Positions 1 through 11,409 of a stretch of DNA of 64,000 bases are shown here, in pieces. Position 1 is the stretch's first letter, and each line of letters opens with the position of its first letter. Origin of the DNA: Stenogyne calaminthoides (lineage: Eukaryota; Streptophyta; Magnoliopsida; Lamiales; Lamiaceae); contig JBBCBC010000034.1 in NCBI GenBank assembly GCA_037126765.1, positions 15,870,691 through 15,934,690 of the forward strand, in the 5' to 3' direction. The notes under the pieces are model-generated. The model was not told the origin of the DNA, did not search any database, and was given only the letters and a program-made list of their open reading frames with translations. The position numbers and the translations under genes are program-made.

Positions 1-70
1 GGCCGTCTTCTCTCTTCCGGTCGTTCTTTCTCTCCCTCACGGTCTTCATTGTTCTCTCCAATCCCTCTCC

Positions 71-1393
71 ATGGCTACGAACACCGTCGACCCTATCCCC
101 ATTGCTGCGATGAGTGTCATGATCCCTATTTATCTCACTGCATCGAACTACATCACATGGAAGCGTCAAGCCCTTCCGGTTATTGAAGGATTCAATTTAC
201 TTGAATTCATTGATGGTTCCTCGGTCGCCCCCTCCCCTACCCTCATGGCGGTTGATGGTTCAATCTCGCCGAATCCGGCATTCAGCGCCTGGCACAAGAA
301 GGATCAGAAACTTCTCAGTGTCCTCTTCTCTACTCTCACTGAAGAAGCCATGGCGGAAGTTGTGGACTGTACAACATCCCGCTTGACCTGGACACGCTTG
401 AAGCGGCCTTCGCAAATTCTTCGGCGTTGCGTGCAACTCAACTCCGAGAACAATTTCTCTCTCTCCTGCGTGGATCTCTATTTGTTTAAGAATATGGTCG
501 CAAGTTTAAGTCCTATTGTGATCAACTCTCTGCCATAGGTCGCCCTCTCGATGAATCTGATAAAAGCCATTGGTTTCTTCGTTGCTTAGGGCTATAATTT
601 GCGGGTTTCGCTGATACTCGTCTGGTTATGGTTCCGGTTCTGGAATTTCGCACAATTCTCCATCAGGTTGTTCAATTAGACATTATGCATCGTACCATGG
701 AGGAGTCATCGTCGTCTGTTCCAGCGGCTTTTCTTGCTGACAATGCTCCTCGTGGTTCCCAGGGTTCATCTAACCAGGCGGGTGGTTCTCGCGGTGGAGG
801 CCAGCATCAGTAGCAGTCCCATGGACGCTACTTGGGCTCGGGTGGTCAGTCTCGTGGTGGTGGAAAGTCTAATGGGGGGTCATAATTGGGGCCGCCGACC
901 TCCTCGCTGTCAAATTTGTCGCGGGGAGCACTATGCAGACAAGTGTCCGCAATTTCTCAATGCTCGTCCACACCCTGCTGCAAACTTAGCACAGGCTTTC
1001 AATTTGGCCTACAACATCTCTGAGCCATCCTCTGGTTGGTATTTGGACTCTGGCGCGTCCGCCCAGATGACATCTCAGCACTCTGCTTTGGACAAGTTTG
1101 AGTCATATTCTGGTAAAGGTTCAGTTACAGTTGGTAATGGTTATTCTTTACATATATCGCATATTGGCACTCATAAACTGACCCCTGATGAGAATTACTT
1201 GATGTGCTCATTGTGCCCCATATTACCAAAAATTTGTTATCTATCTGTTGATGTTGTCTTCTCTGATACATGTTTACGATTCAGAATCGGGCAACAAAGA
1301 CAGTTCTGGATCAAGGTAGATGTGACAGGGGCTTGTACGTTCTTGATCGAGGGATTCCGACCTTGGTTCCAGCTCTTCGTACAAAGACTCTGA
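71..1393 (+). pseudogene. Copia gag and protease region, frameshifted
   Basis: Gag begins at the ATG at 71, with a typical Copia N-terminus (a YLTASNYITWKRQ segment). It runs in one frame to a stop at 536-538. The gag reading continues in other frames (about 490-600 and 628-813) with several stops. A third stretch (734-1393) carries a CCHC knuckle of the form CQICRGEHYADKC near 915-955 and the protease signature YLDSGASAQMT near 1040-1075. Protease catalytic Asp is in the DSGA motif and is intact, but the reading frames are not continuous. Several indels separate the parts. Function is known from the family; the breaks are seen directly. Confidence 0.85.
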
Positions 1394-4269
1394 AAGCAAG
1401 TTATGATTTATGGCATTCTTGTTTGGGGCATGTCCCGTTTTCAGTTTTTTGTTTATTGAATAAGTTAGGACATTTATTTGTTACGTCCTTGTTACCAAAT
1501 CCTGGCACTTGCTCCTCTTGTCAGTTGGCAAAGAGCAAGCGTTTGTCTTTTGCATTAAATGATAAACATTCATCTATGGTGCTTGATCTTATTCATTGTG
1601 ATTTATGGGACCCTGCTCCAATTACTACATCTGATGGTTTTCGTTATTATGTTGTATTTGTTGATGATTTTTCACGCTTTACATGGTTGTTCCCTTTACG
1701 TGCAAAATCCGATTTCTATGATGTTCTGGTTCGATTTCACACCTTTGTTTGCAATCAGTTCTCTGCTTCAGTTAAAATATTTCAAAGTGATGGTGGCACA
1801 GAATTTGTTAATGCACGAGTCAATGAGTTTATGGTTAAACACGGTATTCACCATCGCCTTTCATGTCCATACACCTCTCAACAGAATGGTCGTGCCGAGC
1901 CTAAACATCGTCACATTTTTGAAACTGGGCTATCAATGATGTTTCACGCTAATGCTCCTGCTTCACTCTGGTTTAATGCCTTTGCTACTGTTGTTTTCAT
2001 TATTAACAGGCTTTCGTCTTCAGTGCTTCATGACAAGTCTCCGTTTGAATTATTATTCGGCAGTGCTCCTAATTATGCAAATTTCAAACCGTTTGGATGT
2101 TGGGTATTTCCCTATCTACGTGACTATGCTGCAAACAAATTGGCCCCTAGAAGTCGTCTGTGTATCTTTCTCGGGTGCAGCAGCTCGTTTAAGGGCTTCA
2201 GGTGTTTTGATCCGGTTTCTTCTCGGGTGTTCACAACCCGTCATACACAATTCAACGAGCTTGAATTCCCTTTCTATGGGTCAGCCTCTGCTCATCCGTC
2301 TACAGACTTAGATTTGTCCACATTCTTGGACAAATCATTGCCGCATCAGCCCTCCCATGCCCCTCCCCCGAGTGCACCGACGCCTCCTGCACAACCCGAG
2401 CTAGCCCCTCGGACTCTCCCGCACCCTTCCATCTTACTCGATGATGGTGCTCCCATGCATGCACCGCCCCAGCATGTACCGCCTCATGTCGAGCCTGTGC
2501 TCGCCCCACCGCCCGACATGCTTGTTCAGCCTGATGCAGCCCCGCATCCGGCCCCTGTTCCGCCTATTACTCCATTACAGGTTGCACCAGCGCCCCAACC
2601 GAGTCACCATATGATAACTCGTGCTCATGTCAGGACTTTCAAGCCTCGTTATCCCGTTGATCTTGCCTCTACTGCCTTACTATCGGCCCTTGCCCTCTCG
2701 TCCGAACCTCACGGTATTAAATCGGCTGTAAAATCTCCTGAGTGGTTAGCCGCTATGTAAGAAGAAATCGATGCTCTCCGGTGGAATCAAACATGGGAAC
2801 TGGTTCCACGACCTCGGGATACGAACATTGTTGGTTCGAAGTGGGTCTTTCGCACGAAGTATCATGCAGATGGGTCAATTGAGAGGCATAAAGCCCACCT
2901 TGTGGACCAAGGATTCACACAGGTTCCGGGTATGGACTTTCATCACACGTTTAGTCCCGTTGTCAAAGCAGCAACTGTCCGAGTGATATTGGCTCTCTCT
3001 GTCCAACACAGTTGGCCTCTTCATCAGCTTGATGTTAAAAACGCATTTCTCAACGGCATTCTAGAGAAACCTGTTTTTATGTCTCAGCCCCAGGGATTTG
3101 TGGACCCTCAATTTCCAGATCACGTATGTCGTCTGAAGAAGGCTCTTTATGGCCTACGTCAAGCTCCACTTGCTTGGTTTCAGCGCTTCAGCACCTATTT
3201 GTTGAGTCTCTGGTTCTATCAAAGTCGGTCCGACTCGTCACTATTCTTCTTTCATAAAGGTACTTCTGTCTTGTACCTTTTGCTCTACGTGGATGATATT
3301 CTTGTGATAGGAAATGATGCCTCTGTTCTTCGAAAGTTTATTGATCGAACTCACCGAGAGTTTGCTATTAAAGACTTGGGCAATCTGAGTTATTTTTTGG
3401 GCTTGGAGGTCTCGACCACGTCGGATGGATTGTTTATCGGCCAAGCCAAGTATGCTCATGATATATTGGAGTGGGCTGAGCTACTTGATTCGAAGCCCGT
3501 TAGTACACCATTGGTTCCTGGTGAAACACTTGTTAGTGATGGTACTGCTTTTCGAGATCCTACGCTGTATCGATCTCTTGTCGGAGCTCTTCAGTACTTA
3601 ACCATTACTCGTCCGGACCTTTCATTTGCGGTTAATTTGGTTAGTCAGTTTCTTCACTCTCCCACAGGCGATCATTTCTTTGCTATCAAGCAGATCTTAC
3701 GCTATTTAAAGGGCACCTTGAACTTTGGTTTGTCCTTTGTTCGTCGCCCGGATTCATCCATTATTGGGTACTCTGATGCTGATTGGGCCCGTTGTATAGA
3801 GACTCGGCGTTCGACTTATGGTTACTCAATTTTTCTTGGAGGCAATCTCGTCTCTTGGAGTGTAAAGAAACAGCCCACGGTTGCTCGTTCCAGCTGTGAA
3901 TCGGATCATCGGGCTATAGCTAATGCTGCTGCAGAATTAGTTTGGCTCACAAATCTTCTTCGTGAGCTTCGCGCTCTTCCATCCTCTCGGCACCAGTTGA
4001 TGTGTGACAATAAGAGTGCTATCTTCTTGAGTCAGAATCCTGTTGCACATAAACAGGCCAAACATATTGATCTGGACTATCATTTTGTTCGTAAATTGGT
4101 CTCATCTGGGAAGATTTCGACCCATTTTGTTCCTTCCCATCTTCAGTTAGGGGATATATTCACTAAAGGCCTCCCTCGACCCGCCTTTGAATTTCTTCGG
4201 TCCAAGCTTTGCGTATGCTTGCACCCCACGCAACGCTTGAAGGGGGGTAATAGTGATAATAACGGATAG
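1270..4269 (+). pseudogene. Copia pol: integrase, reverse transcriptase, RNase H with one in-frame stop
   Basis: One reading frame runs from 1270 to 4269, broken only by a TAA at 2758-2760. The stop sits where Copia proteins normally read Met-Gln-Glu-Glu, so a CAA-to-TAA change is likely. Before the stop are the GAG-pre-integrase zinc-binding segment (WHSCLGH to CQLAKSK) and the integrase core with HCDLW, SDGGTEF and QQNGRAEPKHRH. After it come reverse transcriptase (LDVKNAFLNG, YGLRQAP, LYVDDILVIGND) and RNase H (GYSDADWA, ending GDIFTKGLP). The usual RNase H SSxEAEYRA motif reads SSCESDHRA, so an active-site acid may be shifted. The N-terminal part overlaps the preceding protease frame. Confidence 0.9.
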
Positions 4270-4435
4270 TTATTTTCATTTATGATTTGTGTAGATATAT
4301 TTGGTAGATATCTTCTGTTGTAATTATCCTTGATCTTGTTTCCTTCTATTGTGGAGATCTTGTTGTACCGCTACTCTATTAATATTGATTTCATCCAATC
4401 ACCTCATTAACGGTGATACACTATTCACTCTTACA
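4254..4435 (+). repeat. 3' LTR of the first Copia element
   Basis: The LTR follows a purine run at 4240-4247. It starts with TG near 4254 and ends with ACA near 4435, giving a very short LTR of about 180 bp. The 5' boundary is uncertain by a few bases because the partner LTR is outside the window. Confidence 0.65.
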
Positions 4436-4784
4436 AGAAATAAGGAAAGAGAGTGAAGGGGGGAGATGAAGAATTTCAAATGACATGATTTTGATGATGA
4501 TTTGAAATCCCTCCATTTTAATGTTGACTCAAATTTAAGTATTTGTAAATTCAGTTAATTAACTCAAGTGAAGAAAGTGGTGATTTGTGCGTAAAATTCA
4601 CGGATTTCAAATCCTTTCATTCAAATGGAGCCCGAGATTATTCTTATAGGACCAAAAGTGCAATTTTCCATATTGAACAATAGAGACGACATGCGGGTTG
4701 ATAAATATATTAATGTTTAATTTTATTTTTAGTGCAATCTTTTAAATTATATAAGTATGCATGTTTATGTCAATTCCTTGAAAT
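4436..4784. other. AT-rich intergenic stretch
   Basis: No convincing coding or RNA feature is seen. It lies between the Copia element and the inverted-repeat element at 4785. Confidence 0.6.
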
Positions 4785-5291
4785 ATATAGAGTTTGAATT
4801 ACAAATGGTCCCATAACTTTGACCTCAAATAGATTTAGTCTCATAAGTTTTTTTATCGTCAATTTAGTCCTAATAACTTTGATAATGTCCAATTTTAGTC
4901 ACAAATCGGCCGAAACAACGTTATTTTGCTGTTTTTGTTTGGGCTTTTCGACGGATGTTGTGACTTGAATGTCACTTACTGTCACGTGTATTTTCAAGTG
5001 TGTTTGGTTAATTCTTGCCGTCAATTCTGTTTTAATTTTAAGTTTAAAATTTTAATTATATGCCTAAAATTTTAGCTGTTAAAAAAAAATTATACGTGGC
5101 AGTCCAATCACAGCATCTGCCGAAAAACCCTAAATAAAAAGGGCAAAGCGATGTTATTCCGACCGATTCGCGATTAAAATTAGACATTTTCAAAATTATT
5201 GGGACTAATTAATCGATAATAAAAAAAATTATGGAATTAAATTTATTTGAGATCAAAGTTATGGGAGAGTTTATGGTTCAAACTCTATATA
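4785..5291. mobile_element. MITE-like element with long terminal inverted repeats
   Basis: About 507 bp. The ends are inverted copies starting TATATAGAGTTTGAA on each strand. The inverted similarity extends well over 100 bp inward (the left end reads CCCATAACTTTGACCTCAAAT and the right end matches on the opposite strand with scattered differences). Long terminal inverted repeats without coding capacity fit a non-autonomous Mutator-like or foldback element. A target duplication cannot be fixed because both flanks are A/T runs. Confidence 0.7.
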
Positions 5292-5303
5292 ATATACTCC
5301 TAT

Positions 5304-5412
5304 TATGTTGGATAAGTGGACGTATGCGAAGAAGTACTCCAAATAAAATTAGTAGAATATGTTATTTTGGATAAGTGGACGTATGCGAAGAAGTACTCGA
5401 AATAAAATTAGG
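5304..5412 (+). repeat. Tandem duplication, about 59-60 bp unit, two copies
   Basis: The segment GATAAGTGGACGTATGCGAA occurs at 5311 and again at 5370, with near-identical flanking sequence through an AAATAAAATTAG at 5341 and 5401. It lies about 80 bp upstream of the first exonuclease-like gene, so it may be in its promoter or 5' UTR. Confidence 0.85.
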
Positions 5413-5492
5413 TGCAGTTAGGGGTAACGTCCAATTAATAACTACCCTGAAACCCGACTCTCATTTTCATCCAACGGAATAAAAGGTCAAGA

Positions 5493-6182
5493 ATGTCAGA
5501 CAACGACTCCGAGGGGTACGACGAAGAATTCGAGCACATCGTGCGTCAACAGCCAGTCTTCATCACCGGAAAGAGAATCATGACCACCATCACATCACAT
5601 GCCGAGCACGTGCGCGACTGGATCTGCGACGTCGAGTACGACCAAGTCAACCCCCTCCGCCTCATCGTCGGCCTCGACATCAAGCTCTCCAACCCCCACC
5701 CCCGCCGCCTCATCGCCCCACCCTCGCCACTGGTCGCCGTCGTCGTTCTCTGCGTCCACCGCACCTGCCTCATCTTCGAGCTCGCCTTCGCCACCAAAAT
5801 GTCCCGCTCCCTCTCCCGGCTCCTCTCCGACCGGGAAAACAACACGCTCGTCGGCGTTGATATAGAGGCCAAGCTGGCGAAGCTGCGGCTGGAGTACGGC
5901 GGCCTCGGCGGCGGCGCAAGGTGGGTGGATTTGGGGATTGTGACGGCGGAGCGGTACCGGCGGCAGGAGATGAGGGAGGCGGGGGTGAGGATGTTTTTGC
6001 ATGGGAGTGACGTGGAGAGGCCGTCGCCGGTGGTGGTTCAGGACTGGGATGATGAGCTGTCAAGTGAGCACGTGCGCCAGGCGTGCGTCGATGCTTACGT
6101 GTGTTATGAGCTGGGGAGCTATCTTGTGTATCCCAATCGGAGAGAAGTCCAGATTAGGATGAGTTGCCCAGATGGTCTTTGA
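5493..6182 (+). CDS. Werner-exonuclease-like (DEDD 3'-5' exonuclease fold) protein, copy 1
   Basis: A 229-residue intronless ORF. Its layout matches the short plant Werner-like exonuclease paralogues: an N-terminal strand plus VRDWI segment (about residues 24-47), the Exo I strand IVGLDIKL (about 58-65), the LIFELAF strand, the Exo II-like segment NTLVGVDIEAKLAKL, WVDLG, and Exo III-like QACVDAYVCYELG near the C-terminus. In active family members Exo I is DxE, Exo II has a further Asp, and Exo III has YxxxD. Here Exo I reads D-I-K, the Exo II Asp is Lys, and the Exo III Tyr is Gln, so only two of four acids remain. It is likely a catalytically dead or substrate-binding protein. Codons are strongly G/C-rich at third positions, unlike the AT-rich surroundings. 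A paralogue lies at 13165. Confidence 0.85.
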   Translation: MSDNDSEGYDEEFEHIVRQQPVFITGKRIMTTITSHAEHVRDWICDVEYDQVNPLRLIVGLDIKLSNPHPRRLIAPPSPLVAVVVLCVHRTCLIFELAFATKMSRSLSRLLSDRENNTLVGVDIEAKLAKLRLEYGGLGGGARWVDLGIVTAERYRRQEMREAGVRMFLHGSDVERPSPVVVQDWDDELSSEHVRQACVDAYVCYELGSYLVYPNRREVQIRMSCPDGL

Positions 6183-7050
6183 TATTCTTCATTTTATTAC
6201 TCCATGGCCCATCTTGTTATGAATATATACGTTGCTTAGTTTTTCTTTAGATATTCTTGATCGATGTTTCTTGGTTCTTGATATTTGAACTAATGACATA
6301 CATGTATACAGTATATATAAACTCGTGAATTGATGCATGTATTACAAATATTACTATAGTACTCGAGTTTAATTAGCGTCTTCAAAAGATAAAATTATAA
6401 ATTTAAAATAGACATATGAAATTGGTATTTTTTTGTAAACAATCACATTATATGCAGAATGTAGTTTGTATGCCGGCGCGTCACTGACCTAGGGCGAAAG
6501 GTTGGTAATTTTTTGGAAAACAACAATAAATAGAATCGGAGTAAAAGAGGTACTCAATCCATACAAAAACTAATACAACTATTACAAATTGAACTCAGCT
6601 ACGTACACAATTATACACACATACACATTATGAATGAGGCAATTTTAAGCCATTATTTTTAATTTAATAGGATTGAGTATATTTCAAATACAATCTTTTA
6701 AATTAATTAGATAAGTTTAATTTGGATTAACACTTTAACATTTGGGGGGGTGTGTGTTGATTTGTGTTAGATTATACCTCGTCTTATATACGTGAGACCA
6801 TTTCCTACTTATTTTTGTCAAAAAAAAAAAAAAATTGGTGTATGCAAACTCTATCAAGTATTAAGTGAGGCATAATGACTTTGGTTTATTTTTATTTTTT
6901 TTTTTTTTTACAGGACTTGGGTTTATTTTTTAAATGCTTATATATAGTAGATTTTTTCAAAAAGTTAAAAAATTGTTAGTAATTAGTAAAATTTGCATAA
7001 ACAAAAACAAAATAAAACTGAAAAAAGAAACAATAAGAGGAGCCATAGCC
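6183..7050. other. Downstream region of copy 1
   Basis: AT-rich. The first 170 bases share similarity with the sequence downstream of copy 3 (after the CACTA insertion, from 19093), including a GAACTAATGA segment, which marks the extent of the duplicated unit. No further gene is seen; poly-A and poly-T runs lie at about 6820 and 6895. Confidence 0.6.
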
Positions 7051-7054
7051 CAGT

Positions 7055-7305
7055 GCGGTTTCTCTGTTTCACAAGTCTGTTTCATCTGGTGTTTCATGCC
7101 TTGGATTTGCGTCATATGTCTATGGGCCGGGTGAACCATCTATACCCTAAACACTAAATAATAAACCCTAAATCATGGTCTATTCGGGCCGGGTGAACCA
7201 TGAACCACTCGGGCCGGGTGACGGAACGGAGTGGGCCGAAATGGACACGTGGCGCAAATTCAAGGCATGAAACACCAGATAAAACACACATGTGAAATAG
7301 GGAAT
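7055..7305. repeat. Inverted repeat, about 65-70 bp arms
   Basis: The left arm (about 7060-7125) contains CTGGTGTTTCATGCCTTGGA. The right arm (about 7238-7300) carries the same sequence on the other strand with a few changes. The interior contains repeated GGGCCGGGTGAACCAT words. A related sequence on the opposite strand is found at about 34310-34400, so this is a dispersed repeat. It ends about 180 bp before the start of the broken exonuclease-like copy 2. Confidence 0.7.
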
Positions 7306-7894
7306 CCGAGCCGGCCATAGCCCTGGGGCCATAAACCATCTCAACTCCCATGCAAAAAACAAAACTTGTTTCTCAATTAACCGCCTTTAACAAATTAACC
7401 AACCTCAAATTAAACTCTCTGATCCCTCCTTTTAATCTCAATTCCAGAAACCGTCCTCTCTCTCTCTCCCTCTCTCTCTCCCTACAATGTCAGACGAATT
7501 CCGACTGGGACGAAAACTCCGACTACATCCTTCGCGAACAAATGGTTCCCATCACCAACAAAACAATCACAGCCACCGTCACTTGAGAGGGCGGAGACGC
7601 AACCATCTGGCTCGACAAACTCCACCTCACCAACACGAAATCCCCGACTCCCTCGCCCGATTCCTCTCCAATCAGGACAACACCTTCGTCGGCGTCGGGA
7701 TACTGCCCAAGATGCTGCAGCTGCGAGACGAGTACAATATCGGAGGCCAAGCGCCGTACGTTGACTTGGGTCGCTGTACGGCGAAGAGGTATAAGAGGCC
7801 GGACGGATGGCTTTGTGGGCTGGGCCGGGCTGTAGCCCGCCCTGATTTTTGGGGAAAAAAAATTTACCATTAAAAAAAAAAAAATTAAACTTAC

Positions 7895-7965
7895 ATCATC
7901 TAGAGTCGAACCTGCAACCTCAGGCATAATGTTAGAACGCTTCACCACTAGGCTGCTTGTGTCTT
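7895..7965 (-). repeat. tRNA-like (A box/B box) segment inside the hAT element
   Basis: On the minus strand, an A-box-like TAGTGGTGAAGC (7939-7950) precedes a B-box-like GGTTCGACTC (7903-7912), with a T-rich run after it. This resembles a tRNA-derived SINE remnant. It is too degenerate to be a tRNA gene. Confidence 0.5.
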
Positions 7966-8712
7966 TGGTAATAAATTGCAAATTATAAATATAATACTGT
8001 TAAATAATTTAAAATTTGAACTAAATTAAAGGCTGAAGCCTGAAGCCCTAACCTCATTCCAAAATTCACGAATTTGTATCTTGTTGATTTAGTTCTTACG
8101 CTTTCTTTTGCCGTCTTTGACATCCTTCGTTCCATTAAGCCGCTCTCCGTGCCATTGCCGCCCATGCTGCCGGCCGCTCCTCCTCCTGTCATGGCGCCCA
8201 TCAATTTCTCCTCTTATCTCTTCAAGACTTGATTCCTTTCAATTGTTGGGGTAAATTTTTGAATGCTTCAAATTCCATAGTTTTGTGTTCTTCTTTATTT
8301 TGGTGCATAGTTTTGTGTTGTTCTATTTGAGAACATTTCACTAAATTTTGGTGCATAGTTTTGGGGCAAGAATTTTGAGGAGAATTTTATATATGCTAAT
8401 GTAGTGTGTCTGCTTAGGAGAGAATTTTGAGGAGAATTTTTGGGGCAAGAATTTTGAGGAGAATTTTATATATGCAGTGTGTTGTCAAATATTGATATTG
8501 GAGTTTTAATATTGATACTAGTGTTTTAATATTTATCGCCTACAATTATCGATAATATTTTATCTTTAACGCCTACAATTAGATTTCTCAAATATTGATA
8601 CTAGTGTTTTAATATTTATATAATTACATTGGAGTTTAAGTTTGGGGAAGTAGTATATTGGAGTTTGGAGATGAGTGCTAAAAATATAACATAATATATA
8701 ATTTTGTAATAG

Positions 8713-11153
8713 GTGATGGATAATCGAGAAGCTAAGAAAGGGAAAACTATCAAGTCACTCTTCATTAACTTCAAACGGAAGGAACCTATGACAAGTGAAG
8801 AGCATCTTACATCTAACAATGATAGTGTAGCTCCTCCCGATGTTCAACCTCCTCAATCACAAAGAATTGAAATTGATCTTAATTCACTTGAGCGTGATCC
8901 GTTTAAGCGTATTTCAATTTGTGAACATCCTGTTAATCAACGAGATGAAATAAGGAGAGCTTACTTGAAAATGGGAGCATTTCAACCCAATTTGGATGAA
9001 TATAAGCCAACATTTGATGGAATTCAGAATCGTCGATTTCAAAAGTCGTGGTTTCGTCAATTTCCTTGGCTAGAGTACTCACCCTCAAACCATGCTGCGT
9101 ATTGCTTTCCGTGCTTCATATTTGATAATTTGAATAACAGTCGTTGTGCATTTACTTTGGGTGGGTTCGATAGTTGGAAAAGGGTCAATGACGGGAAGAG
9201 GTGTTCGTTTTTAAAACATGTGGGGGATGTCGATTCACAACACAGTAGAGCGGTGGTTTACATGAACTCTCTAAAGAATGTCTCTCAGCATATTGACAAA
9301 GCAATTAATCGTGAAAAACCGGAAGAGGTAAAGAGAAATCGTCTGCGGGTTATGACTACAATTAAGTGTCTTCAATATCTTACTTTGCAAGCATGTGCTT
9401 TGAGAGGGCATGATGAGTCGGTATCTTCCAAAAATCGAGGTAATCTCATTGAATTGATAAAGCTTTTGGGAGAGATGAATACCGAAATTAATGAAGTTGT
9501 TTTAGAGAATGCTCCTTTAAATGCTAAGTATATATCACAAGACAGTTCAAAAAGAGATTTTGAGCATCTTTGGTAGTCGGGTGAGAAACAAAATCCGTGA
9601 GGAGATTGGTGATTCAAAGTTTTTCATTTTAGTTGATGAAGCTAAAGATGTATCTAACAAAGAACAGATGGCTATTGTGTTAAGATTTGTTGATGTTAAT
9701 GGTATTTTGAAAGAGCGTTTTCTTGACATTGTACATGTTAAAGATACTACTGCTGTAACACTGAAGAAAGAAATATGTCTTGTGTTGAGTCGACATAACC
9801 TGCAAATATGCAATATGCGGGGTCAAGGGTACGATGGAGCGAGCAATATGGGTGGTGTATGGAATGGATTACAAGCCCTTTTTTTGAGAGATTGCCCTTA
9901 TGCATATCATGTTCATTGCTTTGCTCATCGGTTGCAATTAGCATTAGTTGCTGCAGGTGGAAAAGTACGACAAGTTTATTGTTTCTTTTCAAGCTTGAAG
10001 AAGATCGTAAATATTGTTGGTGCTTCTCCTAAGCGTCATGCCGAACTACAATCCGCTCAAGCTATGGAAATTGCAGAAAAGATAACTACAGGAGAACGTG
10101 AAATAAGCAGAGGTGCTAATCAAATGGGTAGTCTGCATCGTCCAGGAGAAACTCGTTGGAGTTCTCATTTTGATTCCACGTGTAGTTTGATTGATATGTA
10201 TGGTGCGGTGATTACTGTGCTTCAGCATATGTCAGATGAGGGTTCTTCTTACGATACAAGTGGTGAAGCTTATGGGTGTTTGATGGTAATGAGATCTTTT
10301 GAGTTTGTATTCATTCTACACTTGATGAATAAAATTTTGGGACTTTCAGATATGCTTTGTCGATCTTTGCAGCAAAAGTCTCTTGATATCTTGAATGCAA
10401 TGGATCTTGTCTCAAGCACTAAAAGTTTACTTAACTTGTTGAGGGATGAAGGTTTTGATTGTCTTCTAGCACATGTTGAGTCAGTTTGTAGAGATTATCA
10501 CATTGTCATACCAAATATGGATGATCGCTATGAAATGGGTACAGGGCGTTCATGTCAACAAGTGGATGTTATCACGTTTGGACATCATTACCAATTTGAT
10601 GTCTTTAACGAGGCAATAAATACACAGGTGAATGAAATCATTAATAGGTTCAATGATGAGACGGTGGAACTTCTTAAGCTTAGTCTTTGCCTTGGATCCG
10701 AAAAGACAACTTGGGTTATTTAACTTAAGATCATATTTATGATCTCGCTGATAAATTTTATCCGATGATTTTTATGATCAAGAAATGCGCTATTTGAGAA
10801 TTGAATTACAGCATTACAAAGTTGATATGTTTTCTAATGAAAGTTTTCAGAATTTGTCAACTATTTCTGAATTATCCCAGAAGTTGGTCGAGATAAACAA
10901 GACGGAATCGTATACTATGATTTCGAGGTTGATTCATCTTGTTTTGACACTTCCTGTTACCACAGCGACGACCGAACGGGCATTTTCAGCAATGAAGCAT
11001 GTGAAGAGTGTTCTTCGAAACAAAATGGAGAGTGATTACCTATCAGATTCTATGGTTATCTACATTGAGAGAGAACTATTTGAAGACATTGATCATGATT
11101 CTGTTATCGATGAATTTTATCAGATAAAGAATCGTAGGGCACAGCTTATGTAA
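8713..11153 (+). pseudogene. hAT transposase (TTF-type zinc finger, DUF4371, hATC), frameshifted
   Basis: Three successive frames encode one ancestral transposase. Segment 1 (8713 to about 9540) has the TTF-type zinc-finger region (WFRQFPWLEYSPSNHAAYCFPC) and the DUF4371 start. Segment 2 (about 9540-10710) carries FILVDEAKD, QGYDGASNMGG, HCFAHRLQLAL and ETRWSSH, the RNase-H-like transposase core. Segment 3 (10785-11153) has the hATC dimerisation region LPVTTATTERAFSAMKHVK. Frame changes are near 9540 and 10710-10790, so a single full-length product is impossible. The catalytic-core Asp and hATC signature are still visible, suggesting fairly recent loss. Confidence 0.9.
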
Positions 11154-11409
11154 AAAAAAAATTATTATACTGTATTTATTTCGAGCTTTCAGCCCACCCT
11201 ACATTTTGATCCTGGATCCGCCCTTGCCGGAGCTGACGACGTTTTTGCATGGGGGTGACGTGGACAGGCCGTGGCCGCCTGTGGTGGGGATTGGGATGCG
11301 GAGGAATTGTCGAATGAGCAAGTGCGTCAAGCGTGTATTGATGCTTATGTGTGTTATGAACTCGGGAGTTATCTCGTGTTTCCCGTTCGGAAGGGAACTT
11401 CGGGTTAAT

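Larger units (their letters stand above)
1..4435 (+). mobile_element. Ty1/Copia LTR retrotransposon, 5' LTR outside window
   Basis: The window opens in the leader of a Copia element. In order follow gag, a CCHC zinc knuckle, an aspartic protease, integrase, reverse transcriptase and RNase H, then a polypurine tract (about 4240-4247) and a short 3' LTR. The domain order with integrase before reverse transcriptase defines Copia. Its LTR, under 200 bp, is quite unlike the 1.8 kb LTRs of the Copia elements at 40-62 kb, so it is a different lineage. The 5' LTR and primer-binding site are not in the window. The coding region is broken, so the copy is not autonomous. Confidence 0.92.
7804..11225 (+). 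mobile_element. hAT-superfamily transposon inserted in exonuclease-like copy 2
   Basis: About 3.4 kb. The inserted block is located by comparison with copies 1 and 3, which are continuous here. The host word GCCGGA is present on both sides (7798-7803 and 11226-11231), consistent with an imperfect remnant of the 8-bp hAT target duplication. The right end on the opposite strand reads AAGGGCGGATCCAGG, typical of plant hAT ends. The left end has CGGATGG at 7804 followed by GGGCTGGGC, so the terminal repeats are degraded. The interior encodes a three-frame transposase. Confidence 0.82.
7487..11409 (+). pseudogene. Werner-exonuclease-like pseudogene, copy 2, split by a hAT element
   Basis: The two host segments are 7487-7803 and 11226-11409. 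The left part starts ATGTCAGACGA like copy 3 but shifts frame at once. In the shifted frame the conserved ITNKTITATVT segment ends in a TGA where copy 3 reads TCC/Ser. The following section that would hold Exo I and the core strand is missing. The frame then resumes with SLARFLSNQDNTFVGVGI and VDLGRCTAKRYKRP. After the hAT element the right part reads PELTTFLHGGDVDRP; a further frame change is needed to reach the QACIDAYVCYELGSYL segment. So it has an early frameshift, a stop, an internal deletion and a transposon insertion. It retains the upstream CT-rich leader. Confidence 0.88.

Noticed and set aside
5546..6063. Several minus-strand and alternate-frame ORFs over exonuclease-like copy 1
   Set aside because: Shadows of the GC-rich real gene; no family features.
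7895..7965. Functional tRNA gene
   Set aside because: A and B boxes are present but no cloverleaf can be folded by eye; it sits in a hAT element and looks like a SINE relic.
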